64,000 nucleotides of DNA from Paragorgia papillata (GCA_035771165.1 JAWNZC010000314.1:1537501-1601500); one strand, 5' to 3'; numbered from the stretch's first letter, positions 1 to 14,200 are shown. A program made the numbers and translations. The notes: generated from the letters alone by a model not told the origin.

Positions 1-243
1 GAGCAGTTTTTAATTTCGTGTTCATTGTTAGTGAACTCGTGGATGTAAATCTCGATAAAACGTAACACTCACGCGAGTGCTTTAATCCTTAAATAAAAAG
101 CTAATTATGGATTAAAGAGCATTCGCGTGGGCGTGTTATCGGGAGATATACACAGGTTCACTAACAAGGAACAAGACATTAAATACTGCTCGCGACAAAG
201 CCGAATGCAGTATTTAATTTCTAGTTTCTTGTTAGTGAACAAG
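1..243. repeat. Foldback repeat at window edge
   Basis: Bases 1-36 and ~150-188 are inverted copies (GAGCAGTTTTTAATTTCGTG against its degenerate complement), flanking a second inverted pair rich in GCGAGTGC/GCATTCGC. A third related arm lies at ~190-243. No coding content is seen. It may continue to the left outside the window. Confidence 0.6.
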
Positions 244-380
244 TAGATTTATAATATATACCAAGTGTCAAAGTCCATGTTTTCTTGCGTCTCATTGGGC
301 GAGAAGGTATCACGTGAAAGTCATGAAATTTGACTCCCGGCAATAGCTCTGAGCGGTGAATATATATATTTATTATATAG

Positions 381-1294
381 CATGCTATCGGATATGAGCT
401 TTTGCGTAATCTGATTGGTTCCCTACTACTAGGCTATCAGCTCATATCCTACTAGTAGAGGAAAAACAAGATGGCGGCATGTTTTTTAAAACTGCCGAAA
501 AGAGTTGAAATTGACGGATTTTTATACAGAAAAACATCAACACCCTCAAAGCAATGTATAAGAAAACAATGTTGTGTAAAAATACATTAACAAATACACA
601 ATTTAGCATGTCAAATGGTAAAATTTACCTAAAAATTACGTCTTTTTACTTCAAAAACCCGACTAAATTAGCGGGTTGATATTAATTTGTTGCCAAACAA
701 AGAAACTCACGGTTAAAATCAAGCTTACAACACACATTTCGTAGGAGATCACCAGTAAAGAGACTTTTTTTATTTAGATAAGCATTTGGAGTAGTAAAAA
801 GCATGTTCTTTTTCAAAAAGAACCAACTAAGTAATTTAGTTTCGCTGCCGAAGGTGTTTCAGTTTCATTTTTGCATGAAATCAAAACCTTTTCCACGACA
901 GCAACGCTAATATAAACAACTGACCCACCTTTTGACTTCATAAAGGTACCTTTTAATCTTTTTTCTTGATCTGCTTAACACATTTTTTGCCTCTCGAGCA
1001 ACATTTATACAACATTTCGAAGCTGTTTACCGAACAGCTCTGCAGCCTAGCTGCGAGAAACTCTATGTGAATGCATCATTACGCATGGCGGAAGTATTAG
1101 TTGCCTATGCCGGAAGTTTGTCGTTTGAAACATTAAATTTCGCTATAATTTTGTCTCTTGTACAGTGCTTGGCTATATAATAAAACATTTATACCATTCG
1201 CTCTCGTCGTATATGAACTCATAGCCAACTCGGCGAAGCGCCTCGTTGGCTATGAGCTCATATACGACTCGAGCTCATGGTATAATTGTTAAAT
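381..1294 (+). repeat. Direct repeat, copy 1 of ~0.9 kb tandem duplication
   Basis: Starts CATGCTATCGGATATGAG and ends near CTCATGGTATAATTG. The next unit repeats almost the whole sequence with scattered substitutions and small indels. It carries a short palindrome at ~1205-1270 (CTCATAGCCAACTCGGCG and complement) missing from copy 2. The only open frames are short and unconvincing. Confidence 0.85.
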
Positions 1295-1296
1295 GG

Positions 1297-2152
1297 CATG
1301 CTATCGGATATGAGCTTTTGCGTAATCTGATTGGTTCCCTGCTACCAGGCTATCAGCTCATATCCTGCTAGTAGAGGAAAAACAAGATGGCGGCATGTTT
1401 TTTTAAACTGCCGAAAAGAGTTGAAATTGACGGATTTTTATACAGAAAAACATCAACACCCTCAAACCAATGTATAAAAAAACAACATTGTGTTAAAATA
1501 CATTAACAAATACACAATTTAGCATGTCAAATGGTAAAATTCACCTAAAAATTACGTTGATATTAATAAAAATAATAAAAATTGCGGGTTGATATTAATT
1601 TGTTGCCAAACAAAGAAACTCACGGTTAAAATCAAGCTTACAACACACATTTCGTAGGAGATGACCAGTAAAGAGACTTTTTTTATTTAGATAAGCATTT
1701 GGAGTAGTAAAAATCATGTTCTTTTTAAAAAACAACCAACTAAGTAATTTAGTTTCACTGCCGAAGGTGTTTCAGTTTCATTTTTCCACGAAATGTAAAC
1801 CTTTTTCACGACAGCAACGCTAATATAAACAACTGACCCACCTTTTGACTTCATAAAGGTACCTTTTAATCTTTTTTGTTGATCTGCTTAACACATTTTT
1901 TGCCTCTCGAGCAACATTTATGCAACATTTCAAAGCTGTTTGCCCAACAGCTCAGCGAGAAACTCTATGTGAATGCATCATTACGCATGGCGGAAGTATT
2001 AGTTGCCTATGCCGGAAGTTTGTCGTTTGAAACATTTCGCTGTAATTTTGTCTCTTGTACAGTGCTTAGCTATATAATAAAATGTACAGTTATACCATTC
2101 GCTCTCGTCTATGAGCTCTTATACGACTCGAGCTCATGGTATAACTGTTAAA
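1297..2152 (+). repeat. Direct repeat, copy 2 of ~0.9 kb tandem duplication
   Basis: Begins two bases after copy 1 with the same CATGCTATCGGATATGAG. It differs by a small AT-rich replacement near 1560 (TAAAAATAATAAAAATTG) and by loss of most of the terminal palindrome. A 91-codon frame at 1876-2151 is not conserved as a frame in copy 1 and looks fortuitous. Confidence 0.85.
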
Positions 2153-2483
2153 TATATGTTATGGACCGGTGAATAATAAAATCGTTCAGACCGAGAATAG
2201 TTATCAAGTTATGGAGCAAAAACAAAGGTTCGCTAGCAGAACCAGCTGTGAACTAGGAAATTTACTTAATAAAAGATAAAGACTCAACATCAAGCAAAAA
2301 GTAAAACGTTCACAAATAAAACGTTCAACTTTCTTTCCTTTTTTATAGCTTTTTGACAATCACATTGTTATCTGTTGCTTTAAATATTGACATTGTTTTT
2401 GTATACGTATTTGGGAGTGTAAATGAAAATGAATCCTGCGGCCTTACCTTGATATGTCGAAATTTTAAACTGAGTTTAAACTA

Positions 2484-2484
<1 letters not shown>

Positions 2485-2535
<51 letters not shown>

Positions 2536-2594
2536 GGACGGACGGACGGACGGACGAACGGACGGACGGACAGACGGACAGACAGACAGACAGA
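2485..2594 (+). repeat. GACA/GACG tetranucleotide microsatellite
   Basis: About 27 tandem units, mostly GACA with a central block of GACG and one GAAC interruption. Low-complexity, no coding meaning. Confidence 0.97.
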
Positions 2595-2973
2595 GCACTA
2601 CATCTGCGAGACTGCGACCGGAGATATGTAGTCTATTAGGGGCTGTTTACATGGGAGCATGGGAATGTTTTCAGGCAGGACAATTGCGACCGGGACGTTT
2701 CACAACACAGCTAACTAGAAAGTCGTAAAAGCCACAGAATAACAGAGAAATAAATGTATTAAAAACTTTGCCACAAAGATGAACCGAGAGGAATAACAAT
2801 TTAAAAGAAAATACATGAAATTATATTAAAGTTAGTAGCAACTCTGGTGGTGGCGAGGAGGCCTCAAGAAACCATAGGGCTTATAGTAAAGAGGTCTTCT
2901 CGTAGTCAAAATAAATTTACAGTTTATAGGTACGGTAGTAGAAATTGCGAAAGATGACCAATTCAAGCTGAAT

Positions 2974-3273
2974 TCAATTTAGTAAAAAATCGTAGATTCT
3001 TTTCTTGAAACATGGAAGGCTAACTGAAATTGGGACATTTGTAGGAAGAGAATTCCAAATTTTGGGACCTTGGTATAGTATGGTAAATTGTTTGATGTTC
3101 GTTCGACAGGCATCGGGTCTGCAATTGACTGAAGATCTTGTGTTGTAACTATGCACTTGGCTATTTGTTACAAATAGGTTAAGAAAAGGCGAAGGCGATA
3201 ACTGATGATATTTAATTATAACATGATCAAAGAGGTTTTCTAAATAATTCAATAGGAAAAGAACTTGTGACAA
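2974..3273 (-). pseudogene. Non-LTR retrotransposon (CR1/L2-like) reverse transcriptase, 3' end only
   Basis: A 99-codon frame contains HSYNTRSS, then RTNIKQFTILYQGPKIWN and SLP, then a basic FKKRIYDFLL end. This is the usual C-terminal tail after the RT domain in CR1/L2/Rex-type LINEs. The polymerase core is absent, so this is a 5'-truncated dead copy, as expected of LINE insertion. Confidence 0.8.
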
Positions 3274-3384
3274 GGTTCTATTGTTATTGCGAGGTTTATA
3301 TACGGTTGGGAGGTTTATAACCTGTATATAAACCGAGGTACATCAAAGAAAACTGACTTGACCATATTATAATATACGAGAGTA

Positions 3385-3403
3385 CCCCCCCCCCCCCCCC
3401 CCC
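3385..3403 (+). repeat. Poly-C run (19 nt)
   Basis: An uninterrupted run of C just upstream of DCDC2 exon 1. The stretch from 3274 to 3577 otherwise shows no feature. Confidence 0.95.
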
Positions 3404-3796
3404 TTCCCGGTCAAAATACAAGAAATTTGGGTTCAATTCTATTAAAACTGTCGTGAAATAAGATTAATTGATAGTTGAGACAAGGCATTTTAAGTTATTT
3501 TTAAACGATTTGAATATATTGGTCAATTTCACTCTATTATTTCATCTTGGTTACTCGCTTTAACTTGCAAGTCAATTGTGACGTTTGCGGTGACGCAACC
3601 ATTGTGGTTTCTATGGCAATCAAACATTTTGGTGTATCCGAGATTCCTTGCGCCACCATCCTGCGACAGACCAACTTGGACGAATGCGACGAAGCGCGAA
3701 AAAGTGGCCCAAACGTGGTCGCCAGCTCTTTTGAATAGCGTCGAGTGTTGTTTTTTGACATTCCGAGCTTCTCTCCCCTGCCTTGCGTACCGGAGG

Positions 3797-6700
3797 ATGT
3801 CGACGAAATGCGTGAAAATGTGTCGAAATGGCGACGGTTTCTTCCCGCCGGTCAACGTTGTCATCAACCCGAGGGACATCCGAAACATGGATGCCTTCCT
3901 CGATCGAGTCACCCAAGCAACAAGAATGGGAAATGCGGCCCGAAGAGTTTGCACTCCTCAAAAGGGACACAGAATCGAAGATTTAACGAAACTGATTTCG
4001 GGAGAAACTTACGTTGCAGTGGGACAAGAAGGTTTTAAATATCTAGAGTAAGTCCAAATGTTTGTATTAAATGTTTGTTTACGTTTTTGACGTAATTCTG
4101 TAGTCTCTCGTTCGCCGCGCTAATATGAAATTAACGAGGCTTACGAATGAACATTCAAGTGAAACTTATGTGGTTTTATTTTTTGGTTTAGGTACGGCAG
4201 CATTCGACTTCGGAGACCGGCTTTACAACGCCGTGAAATGAAGGTAATTTGTCAATAATATGTCTCTAAAGTTTGTTTTCTTCTGTGATTACTCAAATAC
4301 ACACAGCTTGAAAACTGACTTGTCTTTGTTTACTCTGTATTAAATATTAATTTAAACGAAGACAATGCTCTTCCGTTTCTATGGTTTGTTTTGCAAGCGC
4401 AGCTGGCATCTGCTTTTATATATTTACTATAATATTTTAATAATAATAAAACAGGGTATCAGGTTGTTTATTTATAAACAAATTCGCGGACTTTCTTAAA
4501 TGAAATTATACTGTAATTTGCCGACATGGACACAGAAAAAAAAGAGTCAATGCATGAGTCAATTCTTCCTGTAACCAGGGGATTTGTATTTTTTTCTCAA
4601 GTTCATAGCAAATTTCTCACCCCTGGGGCAAGGCTGAAAAAATAATATGACTAACTAACACATAATTTACACTATATCAACTGCAAAGTTATTTTTGAAC
4701 ATGAAATAAAATAATGTAAAATTAAACAGTGGCTTGTTTCTGTTGCTGTACACCCACATACAACTGTATGCCCACACACTCGTGAATATTTTCCTGAAAA
4801 ATCGTTTAATTTCATCACCATTCTGAACACATGGAAGGAAGAAACGTTTAGTTACTAGACTCCCCACATCTCCTCTTTGTTACGAGATTGATCCCAGCCT
4901 ATACCCCTGGGATAAAATTAATGAAATAATTTTCCACCCCTGGGATCCAATTTTCTGCATTGTCCTGGGGTGGCCCAGGGGGGGGGGGCGGTGGTTAAAG
5001 GAAGAATTGACTTATGCATTACAACTTACAACCCCTTTTAAGCGGACACCCCTCTTTAAGTGGAAACGTACACCTCTGTGACAGCATGAAGTGAATTTAA
5101 TTTGGCATCCAGTGTCCACAGCACCATGTGGCTTCCAGTGGTTTGTGCATAGAAAAGCCTATTTCTGGTTGTTGGACACCCCTCTTAAGCGGACACCTCA
5201 GCGAGGTCCCAAAGGTGTCTGCTTAATAGGAGTTTGACTGTATGTACATACATATATATATATATATATTTATTATATGGCTGGGTTTGATTTCCGGTCC
5301 ATACGCAAAACGATGCACGCTGATTGGTTCCCAAGAGGTTGGGATTTTACGATATTGACCTCGGGTCAATATACTTTTTTCTCGGCCCTGTAAGTTTTGG
5401 CGGGAAAATGTCTGAGTTGATTTTAATACAAATAAAAGAGAACTAGCTAGGTATCTTTCTTCAAATATTCTGAACAATAAAATGTGTTGGAACATTACTG
5501 CTGGTTTTCTTTAAAGCCTGTTACTTTATCTAAAAACACGACAAATAAAAGCCGAACTAGTGTAAACAAGAAGGCCAAGAAGCGACACGAAAAATTTAAC
5601 AGGTAAGGTAAACAGCATACTCCGGAGATGAAAATAACGCTCGAAGCTTAAAAATAAAGTGAACCAATAGCCATATAATAAATTCCTTATTAACCTTGTT
5701 TACTCAGTCTGTACAGGAAAGTATTTGCCTTCGGTTTTATCGCACAAACCTCGCTCAGTCTGTACAAAAACCTCAGGCAAATATTTTCCTGTACAGACCT
5801 TGCACTCGGTTAATAAGTCCTTAATATATATATATATATATATATTATATATAACTATATATATATATTAAGGACTTATATAAAAATAGTTATAGTTATA
5901 GTTATATATAACTATAGTTATAGTTATATAACTAAAAATAGTTATAGTTATATATTATATATAACTATATATATATATATATATAACTGGGATTCGAACC
6001 CGCGACCTTCGGTTTACATATAATTATATATATATATACTTGAGGATTAAGGTTTTTCTCCAAGTGAACGAAACCGGGCTTGCAGAAAAGTTACTTGGCC
6101 ACGGCTGGGATCTGAAACTGCAACCTTTAGTTTAAATTACTAGTCCAAGGCTCTACCAACTGGGACTTTTAATGCTGAATTTTGAAACATACTGTACTTG
6201 TTTCATCATGAACTAAGTGAAAAAATAATAATACAAATGAATATATAAATGGATTTTTATCGTGCCCAATATTTTTAATTATATTTTGTTTGAATTGTTT
6301 GTTTTGTTTCTCCAGTTGTATTATTGCAATATTTTGTTTGATAGTTCATAACATATAATTTTATTGTAACTATTTTTGTATTTGAGGTAGACATAATATT
6401 ATGTATTATTCACTGTCTCAATTAATGCAAAGCCCAATTATAAGCAATTAAAAGAATCACTAATTTGGTTTGCAGCTATTTATGAATAATTAGACACTTA
6501 ATATCTGATCCCAAGGGAGACAATATTTACTTTATTTTTGTTTTTCCAACAGTCTCAAAATTATACAGTACTGTATTGAGACTTTGAGGGAAAACAAAAC
6601 TAATTAGTCTCCCAAAAAGTGGGTTTTTTTGGTTTCCACTGGATTTTCGCAAGGTTAATAACACAGCCTGCTGAGCAAGTTTAAAGTGTGAAGAATTTGG

Positions 6701-8256
6701 TTTATTTTTTGGTTTATGGCTGTTGAGTTAAGGCCTGGCCAAACGCTTTCAACATTTCATTCAACATCGTTCAACATTGTTGAATTCAACCCTTATTTAA
6801 CATGTTGAAAGCGTTTGGCCACCCTGTTGAATGATGTTGAACGTTGTTGAATGGTGTTGAATGATGTTGAACGCAATTTGAACATGTTCAATTAAAATAG
6901 AATACCGTTAGAAAGCTATTAATTTGTAGAATACAATGCTGTCTTTGATTTTGCGATAAACACAAGCCAATAATAGTTGCAATTTTTTTCAGGTAAGACG
7001 AGAGGGCTTCACTTGGGCGACTTAAGAACAAAGCGTTTCATTTCAAAAAAATTTTGCAGTTCGATTCCGAGATAAATTTCCAGCAAAACTGTGTCAGCGT
7101 TTTTTTATTTATTGCCTGGTTTCGATTTTATGACTTATTTTGTCCGAATGTTGGTCAAAAAACAGCATCGGCAATAAAATCGGCAAAACTCGACATATAA
7201 AAAAACGCTGACGCCGTTTTCTGGAAAATTATCTTGGAATTAAACTGCAAAAAAGATTTTGAACAAAATAAAACGCGTTTTACTTGAGTCGCCCCGAGTG
7301 AAGCCCTCTGGTTTTAATTAAAAAATTCACAACTATTATTGGTTTGTGTTTATAGCAAAATCAAAGACACCATTGTATTCTACAAATTAATAGCTTTCTA
7401 ACGATATCTATTTTATTTTTGTCGCATAGATTCTGACGAATTAAGAGCACTTTAGCGAAATGGCCTTACAACCATAGAGATCATATAAATACTAGAGGGG
7501 GCATCCTATCTTAATTTCAGTCAACCGCGGGTAACCAATTGAACGCCGCCATTTTGGATTTTTTTGGAGGCAAACATTGGGCGCGTTGGTTGGCAAAGGA
7601 CTGGGTCTAGTACATTTGCCAACCAATTGACTGAAATATCATAGGTAATGGCGGCTGCCATGTGGTTACCAAATTTTCCCGCCAATGCCCCCTCTAGTAT
7701 TTATAGGATCTCTATGCTTACAAACCTTAACGAAGACCTTAATACTAAAATTATTTTACTTATCAAAAGGAACTTTTTTAATTTCTGACAAAAACATCTG
7801 TAACAAAGAAATCTTTACCAAAGGTAGATCTGGAACATAAATATTTATCAGGAAGTGTAAGATGCAGGAATAACAGGATGCGTCGTTTTCAGTGCTTGAC
7901 GTCGGGATCAGCCCTTTGAATACTTTCATTATCCGTCTATTTCAAACTAAATCGTTTTGATTTCGGGGGTAAGGGACTGAGTTCAGCGTCAGGTGCGGAT
8001 AATGGCGCATTCTGTATAGTAGTAAATAGCGGACCATTATGTGTATTGTCTTGAATTTATTAATTTATGTACAGGGTTTGCCTAGTTGGGACCTCGTGTC
8101 CGTTCGCTAGCCCCTTATCAAACTCGTCTTTTACTGTTTGTAATGTATTGCATGTGATCTGTTGTTATTATTGTAGTACTGTATTACTTAGTGAGTTTGA
8201 TTAAAGCTTCTATTATTATTATTAAGAGCATTTATAAAAAAAACTGCATTTCGCAG

Positions 8257-8289
<33 letters not shown>

Positions 8290-11200
8290 GCTTATTTAAA
8301 AAGAGGTGCTTATTTGACGGAGGTTGGTGCTAATTGTTATCATATTTTATTGGACGAGTCTGAGCAAAATATAATGATTTGTCAGTGGCGAGCTACCAGT
8401 TATTTGCCGATGCCGAAGGCATGCAGAGGCAAATAACTGGAAGCGATACACTGACAAATCGTATTATTATACATTTTTTCGAATCTTTGATTATAATTGT
8501 TCAGAAACTTGGTAAGAATTCTTGATATCTGCACTTTTAGTTGTATTTGCCGCTGTAATTGTTCGATTCTGAGCCCACAATGCTATTATCTGTAGTTTCT
8601 GGAGGTATTATCTATAGGAAAAAGGACTTATCATGCATGTGCTGACGTGACGCCACTGACGAGCTGACAAACCGAAGAAAAGCGCGGGGGAAAAAGCAAC
8701 TGTCTTTGAACTCTGCATTTTTTGGTTCTGAGGGAGTGATTCTCTTTATATTTTCAACTGAAATGTTTAATAAAACAATTATTGAATTCGACTTTTTTTA
8801 TGTCAAGAATTATCAAGGTCTCAGACCGCATTATCAGCCTCAGCCTTCGGCTTCGGTAGATAACACAGAGTTCGACCTTCATAATTCTTGATATCAAAAA
8901 AGTCTCATCCAATAATTTAATATTTTGCGATAGACGAGTTCAATAATTGTTTTATCATTCATAAAATAGTTAAAAATTTGAAATGCCTGAAGTTAGAGAT
9001 CGCCATTCTTCTTTCTGTCTTCGGCATACTAAAATCTTCGTAAAACTTACTTTTTGTTGGAGTCTAAAGCTTCCATTTAAATATTTCTTTTCTGAAGTAT
9101 ATTGTCGTTGTGGATGCTTGCAAATACTCGATTACTTCCTCGGACAGCTGAAGAAAACGGTAGAAGTTAGATGGGATCGATGACTCTCTGGGACCTTTTC
9201 CGAAGGCTGCGCCAAGTGACGTATTGAACTTTACTGCGCATCCCACAAGCTTTGGAAACGATTGTGGTCCATAAATTAGCGACTATATTAAGGGTGGTTG
9301 CAGGGCATGTGACGGACAAAGGCGTAACACTTTTGAGTTTTGGGGGTTCCTTTAGGGGGGTGGGGGGATATGTTTTCATTAAATTCCATACTTTACAAGG
9401 CTACATCTTCGGGAAAGATCCCAGAGAGTCATCCCATCTAACCTCTTCTGATGAAAACTAGCCGCCAACACCGCCATGTTTACGAAAATTATTTGCAGTC
9501 AGTCAGTAGCGCTATCGCTAGTGCGCATGCTCCAAAAATTATTTGCAGCAGAAAGTTAATTTATTCTAATTAAATTTGACCAATTAGTACCCATTTGTAC
9601 AAACTGAAATCAAATAATTCTGATGTCTTGGGAAATGCCATACACAATTGACGGTACCGAAAAAGATGGAGGCGGTACATTTAACGACAATGCTTTGCAA
9701 CGTCAAATCAGCTCAGAAAACAACTAAACATTGTTTATCATGCTAAGATGGATTAAGTAAGCAAGAACTTCATTCCTACCAAGGTTGTTCGTCTTAAAAC
9801 CCTACCTTCCAATAATTCTGCAAGAAGCAATATTTACGGCACGCAAAGGATTGATGTACAAGTTGCCATCTTATTTGGTACGGCCAATTCATGTTGCTAT
9901 GTAGCCTAGTCTCTAGGCCTTCCTCGGTTAACGCGTTTCGGAAGTGATCCGAACGGACCCGCTGGGGAAGGCCTAGCAAAATTCGCTTTCACTTTACAGC
10001 TTGGTTGTTTATTGAGGAAGAGTTGTGATATTATGATGTTCTAAGTGTTTTTCGACATTTAATATGCCATCTGCATAAAATAATACAAGCCTGCTCACCT
10101 TGGATCGACGAAGTTTCACTAGCCTAGCTTTCTTATCACTAGCTTTCCTTCTGCAACCGCCAAAAGTTGAAAGTTAAACAGTTACATTTTCATTCCGAGC
10201 TCCAATTGGAATATATTCCATAATTCCCTTCTTTCGATCGCCAAGATCTTTGGTAAAATCTTCACAGACATCCTTGTGCTTTTGTACTGTCGCTCAGTGT
10301 TGTATGCTAGATCCCAGGAACACTCGAAGGGCCAGAACGATTCTGGGCAGGACCTTTTTGCGAATGTTGCTAGGCCTTCTCGTTTCCAGCCTCTCCCCAG
10401 TCTTCCCAAGAACCCAAACTGATTACGCGGCCAAGCACATGACGGAAACGAAAGGCCTAGAAACTAGGCTAGTTGCTATGGTGTTTCATTGAAAAGTTCA
10501 GCTGCTTTTTCTCTGGACTGCTTTTTCTCTGGACTGCATCACAAGCATTCAGCTGGTTGCAGGGAGGTACAAAAAGAGTGCCTGCAGCCATAACCCCATA
10601 TTTCTGAATTATGTGTAATTGTATGTACAGAGTAAATGAGGAGTCAGAATAATATAATTTTTGTTCTGTTCTTGTAGATTGAACCAGTTAAGCACAGTAG
10701 AATTTTAATGTCTGCACGTTGTAGAAAAGTTGCACTATGGGAGTCAACGGGATTGAAAACCATCTAGTGAGTTAGCAAACTGTATTATAATTACAATATA
10801 TATATATATATATACTAACTGTAACTATTTAATAACGTACTGAATAATATCAATGATTTACTAGTCTGCGTGCAGACACTCCTTCCCCCTCCTGAAATCG
10901 GGGAAATGAGGTCTGCGAAACGGCGTTCGTAATCGTGAAATGACTCCGCAAGTTGATTGATTTGTATATTTTATTGATTTCAACGTTTTCTGGTGAAACT
11001 TGCAAATACAGCGTTTATTTTGGTCGACAGTTCTGTTCTGAGAGAGATTATATTGATGAGAGAATGGACGAAATGGCGAAAAGTCAACAGCGTTTGGATG
11101 CGAAGAAATTGAGACTTTTGTTGTTGTAGATGTTGTTATTTAATATTCCAAGCTGATTGCGATTATTGTCTGGATACGGTAGCAAGTCGTTTCGACCAAC

Positions 11201-14200
11201 GGAGAACGCGTGTGAGTACTCACACAATCGATTTCTTTTTTTTACATTGAGCGGCTGGCATGGAAGTCTTCAATGATGTAAGTCGTAGAGGTCGGGCTCG
11301 ACTTTTCGCAGATTATTTATTACACCGCGGCGTTTTTTAAGCTTCTCGACACAAGATTTGCAAATATATGGTGACTTCGAATGAACTATAAATTCAAGCG
11401 TAGCTAATTCTTCTTTCACTTTAAATGCACCTTTATCACCAACCAGGTTTTTGTCATTATGTAGTTTCAAAATTTCACAAGAGCAGAGAATACGTGTTGA
11501 CATTTCAAAGTAAGATAGACAATGGAAGACAATATAGACAGGGAAAACCCGCTAAAAAAAAAAAAAAAGCACTTTCGCATGAGAATTTCCACTTTCTTTT
11601 TTTCTAAAAGCACTTTAGCAGCCCTCGAAAACCGCCAAAATTGAGGTCGGCAAAAAAATGCCGACCTAAATCTGATGTAGGTCGGCACATCTCGGCATTT
11701 TTTAAAATACTAAATTATATATAGAATAATACCCGTCAATTTTTAAACCTTACACCGAAGTATGTTTAGTTAATCGAGGTACGAATCGAATTCTATAATC
11801 GCTGACTTTTTAACAGCTATCAGCACCAAAAAAATTATTTCTTTGGCTGAATGAAGGTCGGCGAAAATTTGCCGACCTGAAAGGTTGATAGGTCGGCATT
11901 TAGGTCGGCATTGCCGAATGCCGACCTCGTTTTTGAGGGCTGCTTTAGCATGAGAATTTCCTAATGATTAGAAATCTGACCAATGAAATATCGGCTACTT
12001 AAATTATCTTTTGTCAACCAATCACATATTAGTACTTAAAATCTGGTGAAGACTCGCGTGACCAGAACACGATTACGAACGCCGTTTCGCAGACCTCCTT
12101 TCCCCGATTTCAGGACGAGGAAGGAGCGTCCGCACGCAGGCTATGATTTACCTGTTTATCTTATTATCAACTCATCCTCTGCCATTTTTAGCTATTATTA
12201 GTAACAAAATTACAAAAATTCAAATTTAAAAATGTTATAACTTTTGATTGAAGTTACCACATTTTTTTTTTTTTGGGCGTGGGGGGGTGTGGGGTGTTGA
12301 GGTTTATATAACATGTTATTTTTGAAGCAATCATAAAATATGTAATACTATTAAAACAATAATTTTTCGCGCCGAAAATACGAGAAACAAAACACATAGG
12401 ATTTGTAGGATTATGTCACGTGAAGTGTCTTTAATTGAAGTGTTGACATTTCTAGTGTATATCGAAATGGTGATGACAAACAATCTTCACACAGAATACT
12501 TCTGGACAGACGGATTTTGCTTAACATGGACAAGGTACGTCTTAACCAAATGGCATAAAGCAATTGACTGTTAATTGAAAAACGGCGATTTAACTACATT
12601 CAATAACAATTTTTTGTGCTTAGTAAATATTGTTTCTTGTAAAATTATCAGAAGATAGGGCTTTAAAAAGATCAACTTTGGTAGGAAAGAAGGTTCTGCT
12701 TACTTAATCCGGTTAGACTGCACTTTATCGGACACCATTCGTCCGCTGACCGCCTGTGAAGGTTTCTGGAGTCAGGGTTTATGGCCGTGGGGTTGAGCCT
12801 TCAGTGTTAAGCCCTGATCAAACGAGAACGCAAGTTGCTTGGTGATTTGAGTTGGTGATTTGAGCTGACATCAGTCAAATGTCTCGCAAGTCATCGCTAG
12901 GCGGAAGAATTTGAATTGAAAAATTAGTTGCAACCCATCGCAAGCCAACGCAAGTCATCCCAAGTTGTAGCGGTCAAACGAGACACCAGTTAAAACTTGC
13001 GTTCTCGTTTGATCTGGGCTTAAGTGTTTTACACTGGTGTTGTTTAGCTGTTATTTGAGCGGGTTTAGGGTCGCCAAGCATTCTGGTTAAATGCACAGCG
13101 CAAGTTGTTGTTTTTTTTCTGTACGTGTATCTTTTCTCGGTGTTTGGTTACTCTTACATTCCGAATAATCGTATATACTGTATGTACGATTATTTATTTC
13201 AAAGAAATTTTCTACGTTATACGGCCTTATTCAGAACTGTATACTTACAAATTTTAGGTATCTCCCACCCTATACGAACTTTATCAGTCGGGCATGTACA
13301 TGTACAATTATTAAATTTAGACATTTCTACATGTATGAGTTTACCGGCACTTCTGCATACGTTACTAGGAAAATCCCTTGTCCAAATCCTTTTCTTTGAA
13401 TTTGTAGGCTCTCGAGCAAGGAACTGAGAGCAAGATTGGCGACTTTCCACTCTATACTATTACTCCGCTCTATATTATCATTGATTGCTACAGATTTTTC
13501 CACTCTGTACTATTATTTTTTTCCAGGTGTACGATTATTCGGAATGTAAGAATAGGCATGGGAAGTAAGAAATTGGCGATTTTGATTTCTAACTATAAGC
13601 AAAATATTATCTGCATATTTACGGTATTCCTTGCAGAAGTAACTTATTTAAAGTGCCTCTGAAACGAAAATTAAGTCATCTTATTTGATAGAACACTTAA
13701 ACTGATAGAGTAATATCTTTTGCAGTTTTTCGTTTCCTTGCTTCGTTCTTGAGATATTTCAGTTTGTTTGATATGCAAATTAAACCTTTTGACGTCATAC
13801 GTGCATAATGAGTTATCGAAGTTACCGGGCTAGCAAACTTTATATATAAAACGCATGTTTTTTCAACGTTTCGATTAGATGCTAAGCGGGCTAGCCCGGT
13901 TAACCGGGATGAAAATGTCCGTGTAATCATTTTCATCCCGCCAAACCGGGCTGAAAAACGATTGAACTCGCTTCGATACGCGTTCGTTCACTAGACTGTG
14001 TGAATAAATAGTGCTGAAAAGAACTGAAATAGAACATCAAAACGCCGTTCGTGTGTTTCGTGATCATAGCGAAGACTTAATTCAGTCTTCGTGAAAACGC
14101 TTTCATGAGGTTTTTTTATTGAAGTGCCCATGAAACGAAAATTAAGCTTTGTCTTACTTGAAAGAACACTTAAAAAATGATAGAGTAACATCTTTTGCAG

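Larger units (their letters stand above)
10862..12142 (-). mobile_element. MULE-like DNA transposon with 9-bp target site duplication
   Basis: Inverted ends (left TAGTCTGCGTGCAGAC, right complement AGCCTGCGTGCGGAC) extend for ~80 bp through CTGAAATCGGGGAAA and GTCTGCGAAACGGCGTTCG. The sequence ATGATTTAC occurs directly outside both ends (10853-10861 and 12143-12151). A 9-bp duplication is typical of Mutator-like elements. No transposase is seen, so it is non-autonomous. Inside are one short minus-strand frame (11270-11503) and a second nested MITE. It lies in DCDC2 intron 3. Confidence 0.8.

Noticed and set aside
3529..3970. Minus-strand frames of 141 and 116 codons opposite DCDC2 exon 1
   Set aside because: Antisense shadows of a confidently identified doublecortin exon.
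5985..6010. Isolated TGGGATTCGAACCCGCG as a tRNA gene end
   Set aside because: Only a B-box-like piece with no A box; also similar at 46025. Treated as SINE debris.
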